From Stakelama pacifica (GTDB lineage: Bacteria > Pseudomonadota > Alphaproteobacteria > Sphingomonadales > Sphingomonadaceae), in contig NZ_SNWD01000002.1 of the NCBI RefSeq assembly GCF_004361835.1, positions 124,001 through 188,000 on the forward strand: DNA of 64,000 nucleotides, read 5' to 3'. A program made the position numbers and the translations under genes. The notes beneath the pieces were generated by a model. The model was not told where the DNA came from, made no database searches, and worked only from the letters and a program-made list of their open reading frames with translations. Position 1 is the first letter of the stretch, and every line of letters starts with the position of its first letter. Below, piece after piece: positions 42,396 through 51,346 of this stretch.

Positions 42396-43748
42396 TCAGC
42401 CCTGACCCGAAGCGGCTTTGGGCTTGCCGCGTCCGCGACCGGCGCTGCGGCTGCGATTGCCGCCGCCGGGCTTGCCGCGTGCGGCGCCTGCGGGCTTGGC
42501 ATCGTGCGTCTTGCGCGGACGACGCGGGCCCTGTGCCTGACGCGGACCACGGCTGCGCTCTTCGCGCTCGGGCGGGATCGGGCCGGTGCGGGTCGATTTG
42601 ATCCGCTCCTGCTCTTCGACGAAATTCGCAGGGAGCGGAACGACGTCGATCTTCTGCCGCGTCAGCTTTTCGATGCCGCGCAGATAGGGGCGTTCTTCCT
42701 CGTCACAGAAAGCAAAGGCGATGCCGTCATTGCCCGCGCGCGCGGTGCGGCCGATGCGGTGGACATATTGTTCGGCCACGTTGGGCAGATCGAAATTGAT
42801 GACATGGCTCACCCCCGACACGTCGATGCCGCGCGCGGCGATGTCGGTGGCGACGAGCAGCTTGACCGAGCCCGAACGGAACTGGGCAAGCGCCTTTTCG
42901 CGCTGCGGCTGGCTCTTATTGCCGTGGATCGCGTTCGCGGCGATGCCGTTGGCGGCGAGCAGCTTCACGATGCGATCGGCACCATGTTTGGTGCGGCTGA
43001 AGATCAGCGCGCGATCGATTTCGTTATTTTCGAGGAAAAGCGTCAGCAGCGCCTGCTTTTCCTTCTGGTTGACGAACGTGACATATTGTTCGACGCGCTC
43101 GGCGGTCGACGATACGGGCGCGACCTTCACCTCCATCGGATCGGTCAGGAAGCTGCCGGCGAGTTCGCGAATCGTCTTGGGCATGGTGGCCGAGAAGAAC
43201 AGGCTCTGCCGATCGGCGGGGAGCATCTTCACGATGCGCTTCAGCGAATGGATGAAGCCGAGGTCGAGCATCTGATCGGCTTCGTCGAGCACCAGAATCT
43301 CAAGATCGGCAAGGCTCATGCACTTCTGATCGATCAGGTCGAGCAGACGGCCCGGCGTCGCCACCAGAATATCGACGCCCGCCGCCGTATCGCGGCGGTT
43401 GCGGCCGATGGGAACGCCGCCGAACACGGTCGCGATCCGCATCTTGGAAAAGCGGCCATATTCCTTGGCGCTTTCGGCGATCTGGCTGGCGAGTTCACGC
43501 GTCGGCGCAAGCACCAGCATGCGGCAGCGCATCGGCTTTACGCGATTGTTGGCAGACGTCAGGCGCTGGATCGAGGGCAGCATGAACGCCGCCGTCTTGC
43601 CCGTGCCGGTCTGCGCGATGCCGAGAAGGTCATTGCCCTCCAGCAGTGCGGGGATCGACTGGGCCTGAATGGGGGTCGGCGTCTCATATCCCTTTTGGGC
43701 GAGCGCATCGACGAGCGACCGGTTAAGGCCGAGTTTGGAAAAAGACAT
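42396..43748 (-). CDS. DEAD/DEAH box RNA helicase, RhlE-like
   Basis: The 450-residue DEAD-box helicase contains the complete core: PTPIQ (Q motif), AQTGTGKT (45-52), PTRELA, TPGRL, DEADQML, SAT, and the C-terminal ATDIAARGIDV and HRIGRTARAG. A basic RG/K-rich tail (from about 390) with KPGGGNRSRSAGRGRGKP ends the protein, typical of RhlE-type proteins active in ribosome assembly and cold adaptation. The start at MSFSKLGLNRS is the family's usual beginning; the frame extends 40 codons further without similarity. Confidence 0.9.
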   Translation of the reverse strand: MSFSKLGLNRSLVDALAQKGYETPTPIQAQSIPALLEGNDLLGIAQTGTGKTAAFMLPSIQRLTSANNRVKPMRCRMLVLAPTRELASQIAESAKEYGRFSKMRIATVFGGVPIGRNRRDTAAGVDILVATPGRLLDLIDQKCMSLADLEILVLDEADQMLDLGFIHSLKRIVKMLPADRQSLFFSATMPKTIRELAGSFLTDPMEVKVAPVSSTAERVEQYVTFVNQKEKQALLTLFLENNEIDRALIFSRTKHGADRIVKLLAANGIAANAIHGNKSQPQREKALAQFRSGSVKLLVATDIAARGIDVSGVSHVINFDLPNVAEQYVHRIGRTARAGNDGIAFAFCDEEERPYLRGIEKLTRQKIDVVPLPANFVEEQERIKSTRTGPIPPEREERSRGPRQAQGPRRPRKTHDAKPAGAARGKPGGGNRSRSAGRGRGKPKAASGQG

Positions 43749-43980
43749 AAAGTTCCTTGGCAAATATGCCGTCGCCCTGCGCCACAAGGCGCAAAGCGGG
43801 CGGGGAAGAGAGGCACCCCCGCGTGATATGGGAAGCTTGTTCGAGCAATCGACGCGGAGCCGTGGCACGGGGTTAACCGGGCCAGATCACGCTGCATGAC
43901 GCGTCGCTGGCGGCCAGATGGCGCTTAATTGCCGAAAAGTCAATCCATAGCGTTGTGACGAGGTCTGGCCCACCCCCCAT
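43749..43980. other. upstream region of the RhlE-like gene
   Basis: No gene is visible. The part next to the helicase start should hold its promoter and a leader of unknown length. Cold-induced helicases often have long structured leaders, but I see no clear hairpin here. Confidence 0.3.
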
Positions 43981-44068
43981 CGTCATCGCGAGAAGCGCAG
44001 CAAAGAAGCGATCCAGAGCGATATGCCCGCTCTGGATTGCCGCGCCCCTTCGGGACTCGCAATGGCGA
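43981..44068. repeat. dispersed intergenic repeat, family A copy 3
   Basis: It starts CGTCATCGCGAG, contains GCGATCCAGAG and CTCTGGATTGCCGCGCCCC and ends GACTCGCAATGGCG. It sits just downstream of the recF stop codon on the minus strand. Confidence 0.72.
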
Positions 44069-44082
44069 GGGTGTGAGAACAA

Positions 44083-45156
44083 TCAGGCGATGGTGCCGCC
44101 CGCCACGGTATAGCGTGTCGCATCGGCGGGGAGCGCGTCGAACAGCGCGGGTTCGGTGCCCGTCATCCACACCTGACCGCGCCCGGCAAGCCGCCCGAAC
44201 AGCGCCTCCCGCCGGACGGGATCGAGGTGTGCGGCCACTTCGTCGAGCAGCAATATGGGGGCGCGCCCGACCCGCTCCGCCACCAGATCGGCATGGGCGA
44301 GGACGATGCCGAGCAGCAGCGCCTTTTGCTCACCGGTCGAACACAGCGCCGCCGCCTGCTCCTTCGCCACATGCGTGACGGCAAGGTCGCTGCGATGCGG
44401 CCCGGCGAGCGTTCGCCCGGCGGCGGCATCGCGGCGACGCCCCTCGGCCAGTTCGGCGAGCAACCGGCCTTCGTCGCGCCACCCATCGATCGAAAGCGAG
44501 GCGCGGGCGAACGGCCCCTCCGGTTCAGCAATGATCCGGTCGCCGAGCAGCCGCACCGCCTCTTCGCGCGCTTCCGCGATCGCCGCGCCATGCTCCGCCA
44601 TCGCGCTTTCCAGCACGGCGAGCCATTCGGTATCGAGCGTGCGAACGCCCTTTTCGGCTTCGCTCAACAGGCGGTTGCGCGCGCGCATCGCGGCTTCGTA
44701 ACGGCTGGTGTGGCGGGCGTGCGCGGGCGACAATGCCATGGTCAGCCGGTCGAGAAAGCGCCGCCGCTCGCCCGCCGCTTCGACGAAAATCCGGTCCATC
44801 GCCGGGGTGAGCCACAAAATGGTGAGCCAGTCGGCAAGCGCGGTGGCGGGCGCGCCCGCGCCGTTGATTCGCACGAGCCGCCGTTCGGGCGCATCGGCGC
44901 GCGTACCGGTGCCGAGATCGACCTCCCCCTCGATGCGCGCCGCCACCCCGAACGCACCGCTGCCGCCCTGCCGCGCCATGTCGGTCAGGCTTGCCCGGCG
45001 CAGGCCCTTTCCCGGCGCGAGGAGCGAAACCGCCTCCAGCACGTTCGTCTTTCCCGCACCATTCTCACCCGTCAGTACGACAAACCCATGTCCGGGCGTC
45101 AGAACGGCATCGGCATGGTTGCGAAAATCGGTAAGGGTGAGGCGAGAGATTGCCAT
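44083..45156 (-). CDS. recF: DNA replication/repair protein RecF
   Basis: The 357-residue SMC-like ATPase loads RecA at gapped DNA together with RecO and Rec[17 protein letters not shown] starts the protein, GENGAGKTN at 30-38 is Walker A, and [20 protein letters not shown] holds the ABC-type signature (about 272-291) before Walker [13 protein letters not shown]. Length and motif order match the family. Unlike the common dnaA-dnaN-recF-gyrB order, neither dnaA nor gyrB is nearby. The dnaN gene lies 0.6 kb away on the same strand with a lipoprotein gene between. Confidence 0.94.
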   Translation of the reverse strand: MAISRLTLTDFRNHADAVLTPGHGFVVLTGENGAGKTNVLEAVSLLAPGKGLRRASLTDMARQGGSGAFGVAARIEGEVDLGTGTRADAPERRLVRINGAGAPATALADWLTILWLTPAMDRIFVEAAGERRRFLDRLTMALSPAHARHTSRYEAAMRARNRLLSEAEKGVRTLDTEWLAVLESAMAEHGAAIAEAREEAVRLLGDRIIAEPEGPFARASLSIDGWRDEGRLLAELAEGRRRDAAAGRTLAGPHRSDLAVTHVAKEQAAALCSTGEQKALLLGIVLAHADLVAERVGRAPILLLDEVAAHLDPVRREALFGRLAGRGQVWMTGTEPALFDALPADATRYTVAGGTIA

Positions 45157-45189
45157 GCACAGTCCCTAACGCTTAAGACGGAGCCTGCA

Positions 45190-45540
45190 ATGCGAACCAT
45201 CACTCCTCTGCTCGCGCTGGCCGCTGCCGGCATGTCGCTCACCGCCTGCTCGCCCAAGACGCCGCAGGAAAAACAGGCTGAGCAAATCGTCGATGCCGCC
45301 GATGCGCAGGCCGATGCGATCGAAGCCGCCGCCGACAAAAAGGCGAGCGAGATGGAATCGCAGGCCGAGCAGCTTGAGGAACAGGCCGGTCAGGCAGGCA
45401 CGTTCGAGGGTAAAAGGCTGAAGGTCCGCGCCGACGCGCTGAAGACCGAAGCCAAGCTGGTCCGCCGCGAAGGCGCCGCCAAAGCGCGCGCGGTCCGCGA
45501 TGCTGGCAAGGCGAAGTCGAGCGCGCTGCTGGCGCAGTAA
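45190..45540 (+). CDS. small Ala/Glu/Lys-rich lipoprotein
   Basis: The 116-residue protein has a lipoprotein signal MRTITPLLALAAAGMSLTA-C20, then a mainly helical, Ala-, Glu- and Lys-rich body with heptad-like spacing (AEQIVDAADAQADAIEAAADKK, about 30-52), which would form a coiled coil. It is likely to be an envelope lipoprotein of unknown role. The start was chosen at the signal peptide; the open frame extends far upstream as antisense of recF. It is divergent from recF. Confidence 0.75.
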   Translation: MRTITPLLALAAAGMSLTACSPKTPQEKQAEQIVDAADAQADAIEAAADKKASEMESQAEQLEEQAGQAGTFEGKRLKVRADALKTEAKLVRREGAAKARAVRDAGKAKSSALLAQ

Positions 45541-45574
45541 GGCGGGCGGGAGCGGGCCGCCCCATCCTCCACAC

Positions 45575-45657
45575 CGTCATTGCGAGCGAAGCGAAGCAAT
45601 CCAGCGGGGCGCCCGACAACACTGGATTGCCGCGGCCCTGCGGGCCTCGCAATGACG
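45575..45657. repeat. dispersed intergenic repeat, family A copy 4
   Basis: CGTCATTGCGAGCGAAGCGAAG leads to CAATCCAG, then CTGGATTGCCGCGGCCC and CCTCGCAATGACG. It lies between the lipoprotein gene and the convergent dnaN. Confidence 0.7.
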
Positions 45658-45703
45658 ATTTTCGGGGCGAAAGCGCAGCGCGGTTAGCGCCGCCCGCATG
45701 AAA

Positions 45704-45729
45704 GCGGCGGCAGGCGCTTCGCCCGCCGC
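45704..45729 (-). terminator. hairpin after dnaN
   Basis: GCGGCGG and CCGCCGC pair around a 12-base loop ten bases beyond the dnaN stop on the minus strand. No T-run is present, so termination strength is uncertain. Confidence 0.4.
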
Positions 45730-45738
45730 CCGCCCGAA

Positions 45739-46851
45739 TCAGACGCGCATCGGCATCAGCACGTAGAGCGCCGGCGATTTTTCATTTTCGCGAATCAGCG
45801 TCGGTGCGGAAGCGTCGGCGAGGTGGACCTCGACCATATCGCCCTCGATCTGGTTCAGAATGTCGAGCAGATAGCGGCTGTTGAAGCCGATTTCGAACCC
45901 TTGCGCGGCATAATCGCCGGGGACTTCCTCGGCGGCAGCGCCATTTTCGGGGCTGGTGACCGACAGCGTGATCTTGTCGCGATCGAGCGTCATCTTCACC
46001 GCGCGGGTTTTTTCGGTGGCGATGGTCGAGACGCGATCGACGCCTTCCATGAACGCCTTTGGATCGAGCCTGAGCAGCTTGTCATTGCCGGTCGGGATGA
46101 CGCGGCTGTAATCGGGGAAGGTCCCGTCGATCAGCTTCGACGTCAGGATCGCCTGACCCAGATCGAAGCGAATCTTCGACGGCGACAGCGATACGCCGAC
46201 CGAACCATCGACCTCGTCGAGCAGCTTGCGCAGCTCGGCGATGCATTTGCGCGGGATGATGATGTCGGGCATCCCCTCGGCCCCGTCGGGGCGAACCACG
46301 GTGACGCGGGCGAGGCGGTGACCGTCGGTCGCCGCAGCCTTGAGCACCGGCTGTTCGTCATCGGCGACGTGCCAGAAAATACCGTTCAGATAATAGCGCG
46401 TCTCTTCGGTCGAGATCGCGAATCGCGTCTTGTCGATGATCTGCTTCAGCGTTTCGGCGGGAAGCTCGAAAACGGTCGGCAGATCGCCCTCGGCAATCAC
46501 CGGAAAGTCGTCGCGCGGCAGCGTCGGAAGCGAGGAGGAATAGCGACCCGCGCTGATCTTCAGCTTACCCTCTGCTGCAGAAAGTTCGACCTGTGCGCCC
46601 TCGGGCAGCTTGCGGGCGATGTCGAACAAAGTGTGCGCCGATACCGTCGTGGTGCCCGGCTGATCGACCGCCGCAGCAACGGTTTCGTCGATCTGCAGGT
46701 CAAGGTCGGTCGCCATCAGGCGAATCGAACCCTCGCCGCTCGCATCGATCAGCACGTTCGAAAGAATCGGGATCGTGTTGCGCCGCTCGACCACTGACTG
46801 AACGTGGCTCAGCCCCTTCAGCAAGGTTGCACGTTCGATCGTCGCCTTCAT
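45739..46851 (-). CDS. dnaN: DNA polymerase III beta subunit (sliding clamp)
   Basis: The 370-residue clamp protein tethers the replicative polymerase to DNA as a dimeric ring. It starts MKATIERATLLKGLSHVQSV, has the three related clamp domains (VVERRNTIPILSN, EETRYYLNGIFWH and SRYLLDILNQIEGD mark their starts) and ends YVLMPMRV, the canonical DnaN C-terminus. A TTG two codons upstream is in frame, but the ATG preceded by GGGGG is preferred. The gene is not next to dnaA. Confidence 0.96.
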   Translation of the reverse strand: MKATIERATLLKGLSHVQSVVERRNTIPILSNVLIDASGEGSIRLMATDLDLQIDETVAAAVDQPGTTTVSAHTLFDIARKLPEGAQVELSAAEGKLKISAGRYSSSLPTLPRDDFPVIAEGDLPTVFELPAETLKQIIDKTRFAISTEETRYYLNGIFWHVADDEQPVLKAAATDGHRLARVTVVRPDGAEGMPDIIIPRKCIAELRKLLDEVDGSVGVSLSPSKIRFDLGQAILTSKLIDGTFPDYSRVIPTGNDKLLRLDPKAFMEGVDRVSTIATEKTRAVKMTLDRDKITLSVTSPENGAAAEEVPGDYAAQGFEIGFNSRYLLDILNQIEGDMVEVHLADASAPTLIRENEKSPALYVLMPMRV

Positions 46852-46946
46852 CTTCAACCCCCGGGCATAACGCCCATTTATGTCCTGTGCCGCCGGTCAA
46901 GTGATTCCGGCGACGGCAATTCGCTCATCATTGCCTCTCTAACGCG

Positions 46947-46981
46947 AAAAAGGGCCGGAGCAAGCTGCTCCGACCCCTTTT
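46947..46981 (-). terminator. intrinsic terminator after the outer-membrane barrel gene
   Basis: Read on the minus strand, AAAGGGGTCGGAGC pairs with GCTCCGGCCCTTT (one bulge) around a 3-5-base loop and ends in TTTTT. It is placed 30 bases after the stop codon of the barrel gene, separating it from dnaN. Confidence 0.75.
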
Positions 46982-47010
46982 GCGTTCGAAATTCGAACGG
47001 CACGCTTCGA

Positions 47011-47667
47011 TCAGAAGCGCATGCCAACGCCGGCAACGACCTGATGACGGTCGGTATCGACATCGAAATTGTTGGTGTTCGAGCCATCGGCATATTCGAA
47101 CCGGGCCTTGCCATAGTTCGAATAGCGATATTCGACCTTACCATAGAGGTTGCCCGCGAACTGATGCTCGACACCCGCACCGACGCGATAGCCGTCGAGA
47201 TTGAAGTGACGGCCGGTTTCGGTTTCGGCGTCCTGCGCGGTCAGGTCGAGCCGGGCATTGGTGTAGCCCGCCTTCGCATACAGCAGCGTCGAGGGCGTGA
47301 CGAGCGCACCGGCGCGCGCGCCGATATACAGGTCACGGCCGGTCTTTACCTGACCATAGCCGAAATAATTGGCTTCGCCATTATACGGGTTCACCTTGCC
47401 GGTCGAATCGGCGACTTCGCCTTCGACACCGATCACGGCGCTGCCCAGATTGACGTCATAGCCGGCATCGACACCGTACTGAAAACCGTCGACCGTCTGG
47501 TCGTCACCCTGGATATCGCTGTCTTCGCTGCTGCCCGGGCGGATACCGTCATAGCCGGCGATGACGCCGATACGCGGACCGTTGAACGGGATATCCTGCG
47601 CCATGGCAGGAGCGGCGAAAGCGCCGGTGGCGACTGCCGCAATCGCGGTCATGGTAAGCGTACGCAT
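47011..47667 (-). CDS. outer membrane beta-barrel protein (opacity/Omp25-like)
   Basis: The 218-residue protein has a signal peptide MRTLTMTAIAAVATGAFAAP-AMA, then GPRIGVIAGYDGI and alternating amphipathic strands such as AGYDVNLGSAVIGVEGEVADS and KVEYRYSNYGKARFEY. It ends AGVGMRF with the terminal Phe needed for barrel assembly. This matches small 8-stranded porin-like barrels of the Omp25/Opa type. TAAGGAG lies 9 bases upstream of the ATG. The promoter region contains a repeated 13-mer. Function: structural or adhesion; not determined. Confidence 0.85.
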   Translation of the reverse strand: MRTLTMTAIAAVATGAFAAPAMAQDIPFNGPRIGVIAGYDGIRPGSSEDSDIQGDDQTVDGFQYGVDAGYDVNLGSAVIGVEGEVADSTGKVNPYNGEANYFGYGQVKTGRDLYIGARAGALVTPSTLLYAKAGYTNARLDLTAQDAETETGRHFNLDGYRVGAGVEHQFAGNLYGKVEYRYSNYGKARFEYADGSNTNNFDVDTDRHQVVAGVGMRF

Positions 47668-47749
47668 ACAAAAAACTCCTTAACGATCTTCTACTGCCTC
47701 CCGTACTTTGGGAGGCCCCTTTGCTTGGTTGGGATGGCGGTAATGCGCA

Positions 47750-47799
47750 GAAAAAGCGTTGCGTTGCATGAACCCCAGATAAACGGGAAAAAGCGTTGC
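47750..47799. promoter_or_regulatory. direct repeat of GAAAAAGCGTTGC
   Basis: The 13-mer GAAAAAGCGTTGC occurs at 47750-47762 and again at 47787-47799, exactly 37 bases apart, in the divergent region between the barrel gene and the histidine phosphatase. It may mark tandem regulator sites; no match to a known consensus is apparent. Confidence 0.35.
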
Positions 47800-47821
47800 T
47801 TTTGCGCCACAGGCTCTTGAA

Positions 47822-48472
47822 ATGGGGGGTATGAAATCTAGTCGCGAGAGAGCTGGTCGGGACTTTATCGCCCGCCATGGCGAAACCGTCTTTAACGCCG
47901 CGCGGCGGTTGCAGGGCGACGCCGTCCATACCCCGTTGACTCGAAACGGATTTATACAGGCGGACGAAATGGGCCGCGCGCTTCGCGCCGAACTGGGACC
48001 GCGTCCCACGCTGACCCTGTGGGCATCGCCGACGGGGCGCGCGCTGCAGACGCTGGCGGTGATTGCCGAGCATCTGGAACTCGACTGGCACGATACGAAA
48101 ACCGATCCCCGGCTGGTCGAAATCGGCATGGGGAGCTGGGGCGGGCGCTATTATGACGATGTGATTCGCGAAGTCGGCCCGGTCATCAACCCGGCAACCG
48201 GGCTGTTGCAGCCGGCGCCTGATGGCGAACGCTATGATTCGATCGCGGCGCGGGTCGGCGGATGGCTGGCGGAAAGCGATTCGCCCGGCGACCGGCTGGT
48301 CATCATGCACGGCATGTCGAGCCGGGTGCTGCGCGGGGTGATGACGGGTGCCGATACCCATCCCGAATATCGCGCACCGATTGCCGAGGGATTGCCGCAG
48401 GGGTCGATCGTCCGGATCGAAGCCGGGGTCGAAAGCCTGATCCATCGCGGAAGCGGCAAGGCGCCCGCGTGA
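47822..48472 (+). CDS. histidine phosphatase family protein
   Basis: The 216-residue protein is of the phosphoglycerate mutase-like superfamily. FIARHGETVFN (about residue 15-25) holds the catalytic RHG histidine, and IMHGMSSRVLRG (about 160) the second conserved histidine; LWASPTGRALQTL is also typical. Members dephosphorylate small molecules or phosphoproteins, with substrate unknown. A start at the next Met (47831), with GGGGGG just before it, is equally plausible. The 3' end overlaps the next gene by GTGA. Confidence 0.82.
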   Translation: MGGMKSSRERAGRDFIARHGETVFNAARRLQGDAVHTPLTRNGFIQADEMGRALRAELGPRPTLTLWASPTGRALQTLAVIAEHLELDWHDTKTDPRLVEIGMGSWGGRYYDDVIREVGPVINPATGLLQPAPDGERYDSIAARVGGWLAESDSPGDRLVIMHGMSSRVLRGVMTGADTHPEYRAPIAEGLPQGSIVRIEAGVESLIHRGSGKAPA

Positions 48473-48969
48473 AGCCGCTTGCCGCGCTGATCGCGGGTAT
48501 CGCGCTGATCGGGGCAACTTCCCCGCAGCGCGAATCGATCGGCATATATCAGGGCTGGGGCGCGTTTCGCGATTCGCCGCCGCCGCACTGCTATGCGATC
48601 GCGCAGCCGGTTCGCCCGCGCGGTAGCGATGCCTTTGCCGCGATCGGCGACTGGCCGACGCTCGGCCGCCGGGGCGAGGTGCAGTTCCGGCTGAGCCGCG
48701 CGGCGAGACCGGGGGCGGCGGTGACGCTTTTTGTCGGCGACCGGCGGTTCGCGCTGATCGCGAAGGACCGGATCGCCGACGCGCCGAACCCCGCGACCGA
48801 TGCAGCAATCGTCGCTGCGATTCGCGCGGGCCGATCAATGCGCGTCGCGGCGGTCGACCGGCGCGGCAGCCCCTTTGCCGATCTTTATGCGCTGGACGGC
48901 GCGGCGAGCGCGATCGATGCCGCCGCGCTTACCTGTCTGACGCGGCAGGGCGCCAATCCGGCCAGCTAG
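48469..48969 (+). CDS. IalB-like secreted protein
   Basis: The 166-residue product starts at GTG overlapping the phosphatase stop. A short signal peptide (MKPLAALIAGIALIGATS) precedes a domain with YQGWGAFRDSPPPHCYAIAQ, a VTLFVGDRRFALI strand, DAAIVAAIRAGRSMRV and IDAAALTC. This pattern of WxxF, Cys-Tyr and a C-terminal Cys resembles invasion-associated locus B (IalB)-like proteins. It should be periplasmic with one disulfide. The assignment is by pattern, not certain. Confidence 0.65.
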   Translation: MKPLAALIAGIALIGATSPQRESIGIYQGWGAFRDSPPPHCYAIAQPVRPRGSDAFAAIGDWPTLGRRGEVQFRLSRAARPGAAVTLFVGDRRFALIAKDRIADAPNPATDAAIVAAIRAGRSMRVAAVDRRGSPFADLYALDGAASAIDAAALTCLTRQGANPAS

Positions 48970-49002
48970 CAATTGCGCGCGCCATCGCGTATATAGCGGC
49001 GC

Positions 49003-50211
49003 ATGCAGACAGCTTCGCAGCCCGCAATGCCCATTCCGGGGCATATCGACCCCGTGCCCGTTCCGCGCGCCATGCCCGCGCGCGCCGATGGCCGTATCGA
49101 CCTTCTCGGCATGTCGAAAGAATCGGTGCGCGAAGCGCTGGAGGCGGCGGGCTGGGACGCGCGTCAGGCGAAATTGCGCGCCAAACAGCTGTGGCACTGG
49201 ATCTATAATCGCGGCGTCACCGATTTCACGAAGATGACCGACATTGCCAAGGCGCAGCATCCCTGGCTGGAGGAACGCTTCGTCATCAGCCGCCCCGACG
49301 TGGTCGAGGCGCAGGTTTCGACCGACGGTACGCGCAAATGGCTGCTCCGCTCACCCGACGGGCAGGATTATGAAATGGTGTTCATTCCCGATGCCGATCG
49401 GGGAACGCTGTGCGTTTCGAGTCAGGTCGGCTGCACGCTCAACTGCCGTTTCTGCCACACCGGCACGATGCGGCTCGTCCGCAATCTGACCGCGGGCGAA
49501 ATCGTCGGGCAGGTAATGCTGGCGCGCGATGCGCTGGGCGAATGGCCGAGCCAGCCCGAGGGGCGGATGCTGACCAACATCGTCATGATGGGCATGGGCG
49601 AGCCGCTCTATAATTTCGAGAATGTGAAGCTGGCGTTGAAGCTCGTCATGGACGGCGACGGGCTGGCGCTTTCGAAGCGGCGAATCACGCTTTCGACCAG
49701 CGGCGTCGTGCCGATGATGGAACGGTGCGGCGAAGAGATCGGCGTGAACCTTGCCGTGTCGCTGCACGCGACCAACAAGGATGTGCGCGACGAGATCGTG
49801 CCGCTGAACAAGAAATACGGGATTGAGGACGTGCTTCAGGCATGTGCCGATTATCCCGGCGCAAACAATGCCCGGCGCATCACGTTCGAATATGTGATGC
49901 TGAAGGACAAGAATGACAGCGACGACGATGCGCGCGAGCTGGTCCGCCTGCTGCGCAAATATCGCCTGCCGGCCAAGGTCAATCTGATCCCGTTCAACCC
50001 ATGGGCGGGCGCGCCCTATGAATGTTCGGACCCGGACCGGATTCGCGCGTTCAGCAATATCGTGTTCGAAGCCGGGATTTCGGCACCCGTCCGCACCCCG
50101 CGCGGGCGCGATATCGACGCAGCCTGCGGCCAGTTGAAAACCGCGAGCGAGAAGAAGAGCCGCGCCGAGCTCGACCGGATGGCGGCACAAGCGGCGGTGC
50201 AGGAGGCATGA
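49003..50211 (+). CDS. rlmN: dual-specificity RNA methyltransferase RlmN
   Basis: The 402-residue radical-SAM enzyme makes m2A2503 in 23S rRNA and m2A37 in some tRNAs, which improves fidelity. The radical-SAM cysteines are C144, C148 and C151 in CTLNCRFC. The conserved methyl-carrying Cys lies at 375 in [20 protein letters not shown] and [10 protein letters not shown] are RlmN-specific. A TATATA box ends 7 bases before the ATG, so its mRNA might also be leaderless. The stop overlaps the LprI-like gene by ATGA. Confidence 0.95.
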   Translation: MQTASQPAMPIPGHIDPVPVPRAMPARADGRIDLLGMSKESVREALEAAGWDARQAKLRAKQLWHWIYNRGVTDFTKMTDIAKAQHPWLEERFVISRPDVVEAQVSTDGTRKWLLRSPDGQDYEMVFIPDADRGTLCVSSQVGCTLNCRFCHTGTMRLVRNLTAGEIVGQVMLARDALGEWPSQPEGRMLTNIVMMGMGEPLYNFENVKLALKLVMDGDGLALSKRRITLSTSGVVPMMERCGEEIGVNLAVSLHATNKDVRDEIVPLNKKYGIEDVLQACADYPGANNARRITFEYVMLKDKNDSDDDARELVRLLRKYRLPAKVNLIPFNPWAGAPYECSDPDRIRAFSNIVFEAGISAPVRTPRGRDIDAACGQLKTASEKKSRAELDRMAAQAAVQEA

Positions 50212-50648
50212 TCGCCGCGCTTGCCCTGCTGGCGCTGTTGCCGATGCAGGCCGGGGGCAAGACTGACCCTTGTGAGGGCAGCACGACCATTGCGGTCAAT
50301 CAGTGTCTGGCAAATCAGGTGGATGCCGCGCAGGCCGAACTGGATCGCTATCTCGCAGCCGCGCGTGAACGCGTGGCGCAGGGGGCAGGCGACCCGCCGG
50401 CCGCGACCGAAAAAGAACTGCTTACCGGGTTCGACGCCGCGCAAAAGGCGTGGGAAAAATATCGCGATGCGCAATGCGACAATATCTACCGCTATTGGCA
50501 GAGCGGCACGATCCGGGGCGCGATGGCGCTCGGCTGCAAGCTGGAGCTGACGCGGGAGCGCGCCCATTTTATCTGGGAAAGCTTTCTGACCTATATGGAC
50601 TCCACGCCGCCGGTCCTGCCTGAACCGGGGGTCGGGAGCGACGACTGA
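50208..50648 (+). CDS. lysozyme inhibitor LprI-like protein
   Basis: The 146-residue protein has a short signal peptide ([17 protein letters not shown]) followed by [30 protein letters not shown]. This matches the LprI/PF07007 N-terminal domain with its paired cysteines and long helices. [14 protein letters not shown] and [18 protein letters not shown] complete the family pattern of four cysteines. Proteins of this type can inhibit lysozyme, though many are untested. It is translationally coupled to rlmN. Confidence 0.8.
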   Translation: MIAALALLALLPMQAGGKTDPCEGSTTIAVNQCLANQVDAAQAELDRYLAAARERVAQGAGDPPAATEKELLTGFDAAQKAWEKYRDAQCDNIYRYWQSGTIRGAMALGCKLELTRERAHFIWESFLTYMDSTPPVLPEPGVGSDD

Positions 50649-50740
50649 GACCAGGGTGCGTCGATCCGAACCTATGGTGCCGACGTCAGGCGATCCAGAC
50701 CGCCGCACCCGACCGCCACCGCTCCGTGCAATCATAGCGC

Positions 50741-50860
50741 CATACGCCATCGGCCCCGGCCTTCGCCGGGGCGACGCATGGTCTCAGCGGCTTGTATGCA
50801 CCGCATCTTTCCACAATCGTCGCCCCGGCGAAGGCCGGGGCCGTGGCCATCTGGCACCAC
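50741..50860. repeat. composite inverted repeat, family B copy 2 (core flipped)
   Basis: Perfect 25-base inverted arms (50751-50775 and 50819-50843) flank a core that starts GCATGGTCTCAGCGGC and contains TTGTATGCACCGC, the reverse complement of the core in the copy at 37261. The outer sequences TACGCCATCGGCC and GCCGTGGCCATCTGGCACC match the other copy in the same direction. Confidence 0.75.
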
Positions 50861-50868
50861 CCCAAACC

Positions 50869-50951
50869 TTGCGAGCCCCGAAAGGGCGCGGCAATCCATA
50901 GCGGCGCGCGTGCCGCTGGATCGCTTCGTCGCTTCGCTTCTCGCGATGACG
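50869..50951. repeat. dispersed intergenic repeat, family A copy 5 (reverse orientation)
   Basis: It begins TTGCGAGCCCCGAAAGGGCGCG, then GCAATCCA, CTGGATCGCTTCG, and ends TCTCGCGATGACG. It is inverted relative to copy 1 and sits directly after the composite repeat, the same pairing seen at 37.3 kb. Confidence 0.72.
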
Positions 50952-50985
50952 ATTTGCCCGGTGGATAAGACGCTCCCGACGCGCG

Positions 50986-51165
50986 TCAGGCGATGTGCCG
51001 CTCGCGCATATGAAGCTCGTCGCCAAGGCCGGGTTCGGACCGCGAATCGAGCGGGATCGCCGGAGCGAAGGCCGGTCGGGCGCGCGTGCCGTACACAGCT
51101 TCCGCCGCCACACGCAGCGAGGGGGAATAGCGCCGCTCGCGGGGATCGCGCTGGCCTTTCATCAT
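50986..51165 (-). CDS. small hypothetical protein
   Basis: The 59-residue product begins MMKGQRDPRERRYSPSL and ends GDELHMRERHIA. It is highly charged, with no membrane or signal segment. GTTGGAGTCG before the ATGATG is a usable ribosome binding site, and the composition looks gene-like. It lies in an otherwise non-coding gap. I do not recognise a family. Further in-frame sequence upstream lacks a site. Confidence 0.5.
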   Translation of the reverse strand: MMKGQRDPRERRYSPSLRVAAEAVYGTRARPAFAPAIPLDSRSEPGLGDELHMRERHIA

Positions 51166-51346
51166 CGACTCCAACACTCTTTGATACGCAATACATATGC
51201 CGACCGAATATTGTGGCGGCATGACAGCCCAATGCCTTTATGCTGTTCGCGTTCCCTTTCCGGTCGCCATTCACCCCATTTTATAACGGCTGGTCGCGTC
51301 AGCGACCGGCTCGCCAAGCGAGCGCCGCTCGCCTAAGGCGCTCGCC

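Noticed and set aside
44227..45540. A long fused frame across recF and the lipoprotein gene
   Set aside because: The first two-thirds are antisense to recF, and the lipoprotein signal peptide at 45190 marks the real start.
50649..50985. Small protein frames overlapping the family B repeat (for example the one reading MVSAACMHR)
   Set aside because: The same peptide-like reading occurs in both copies of the repeat, so it is a product of the repeat sequence rather than a gene.
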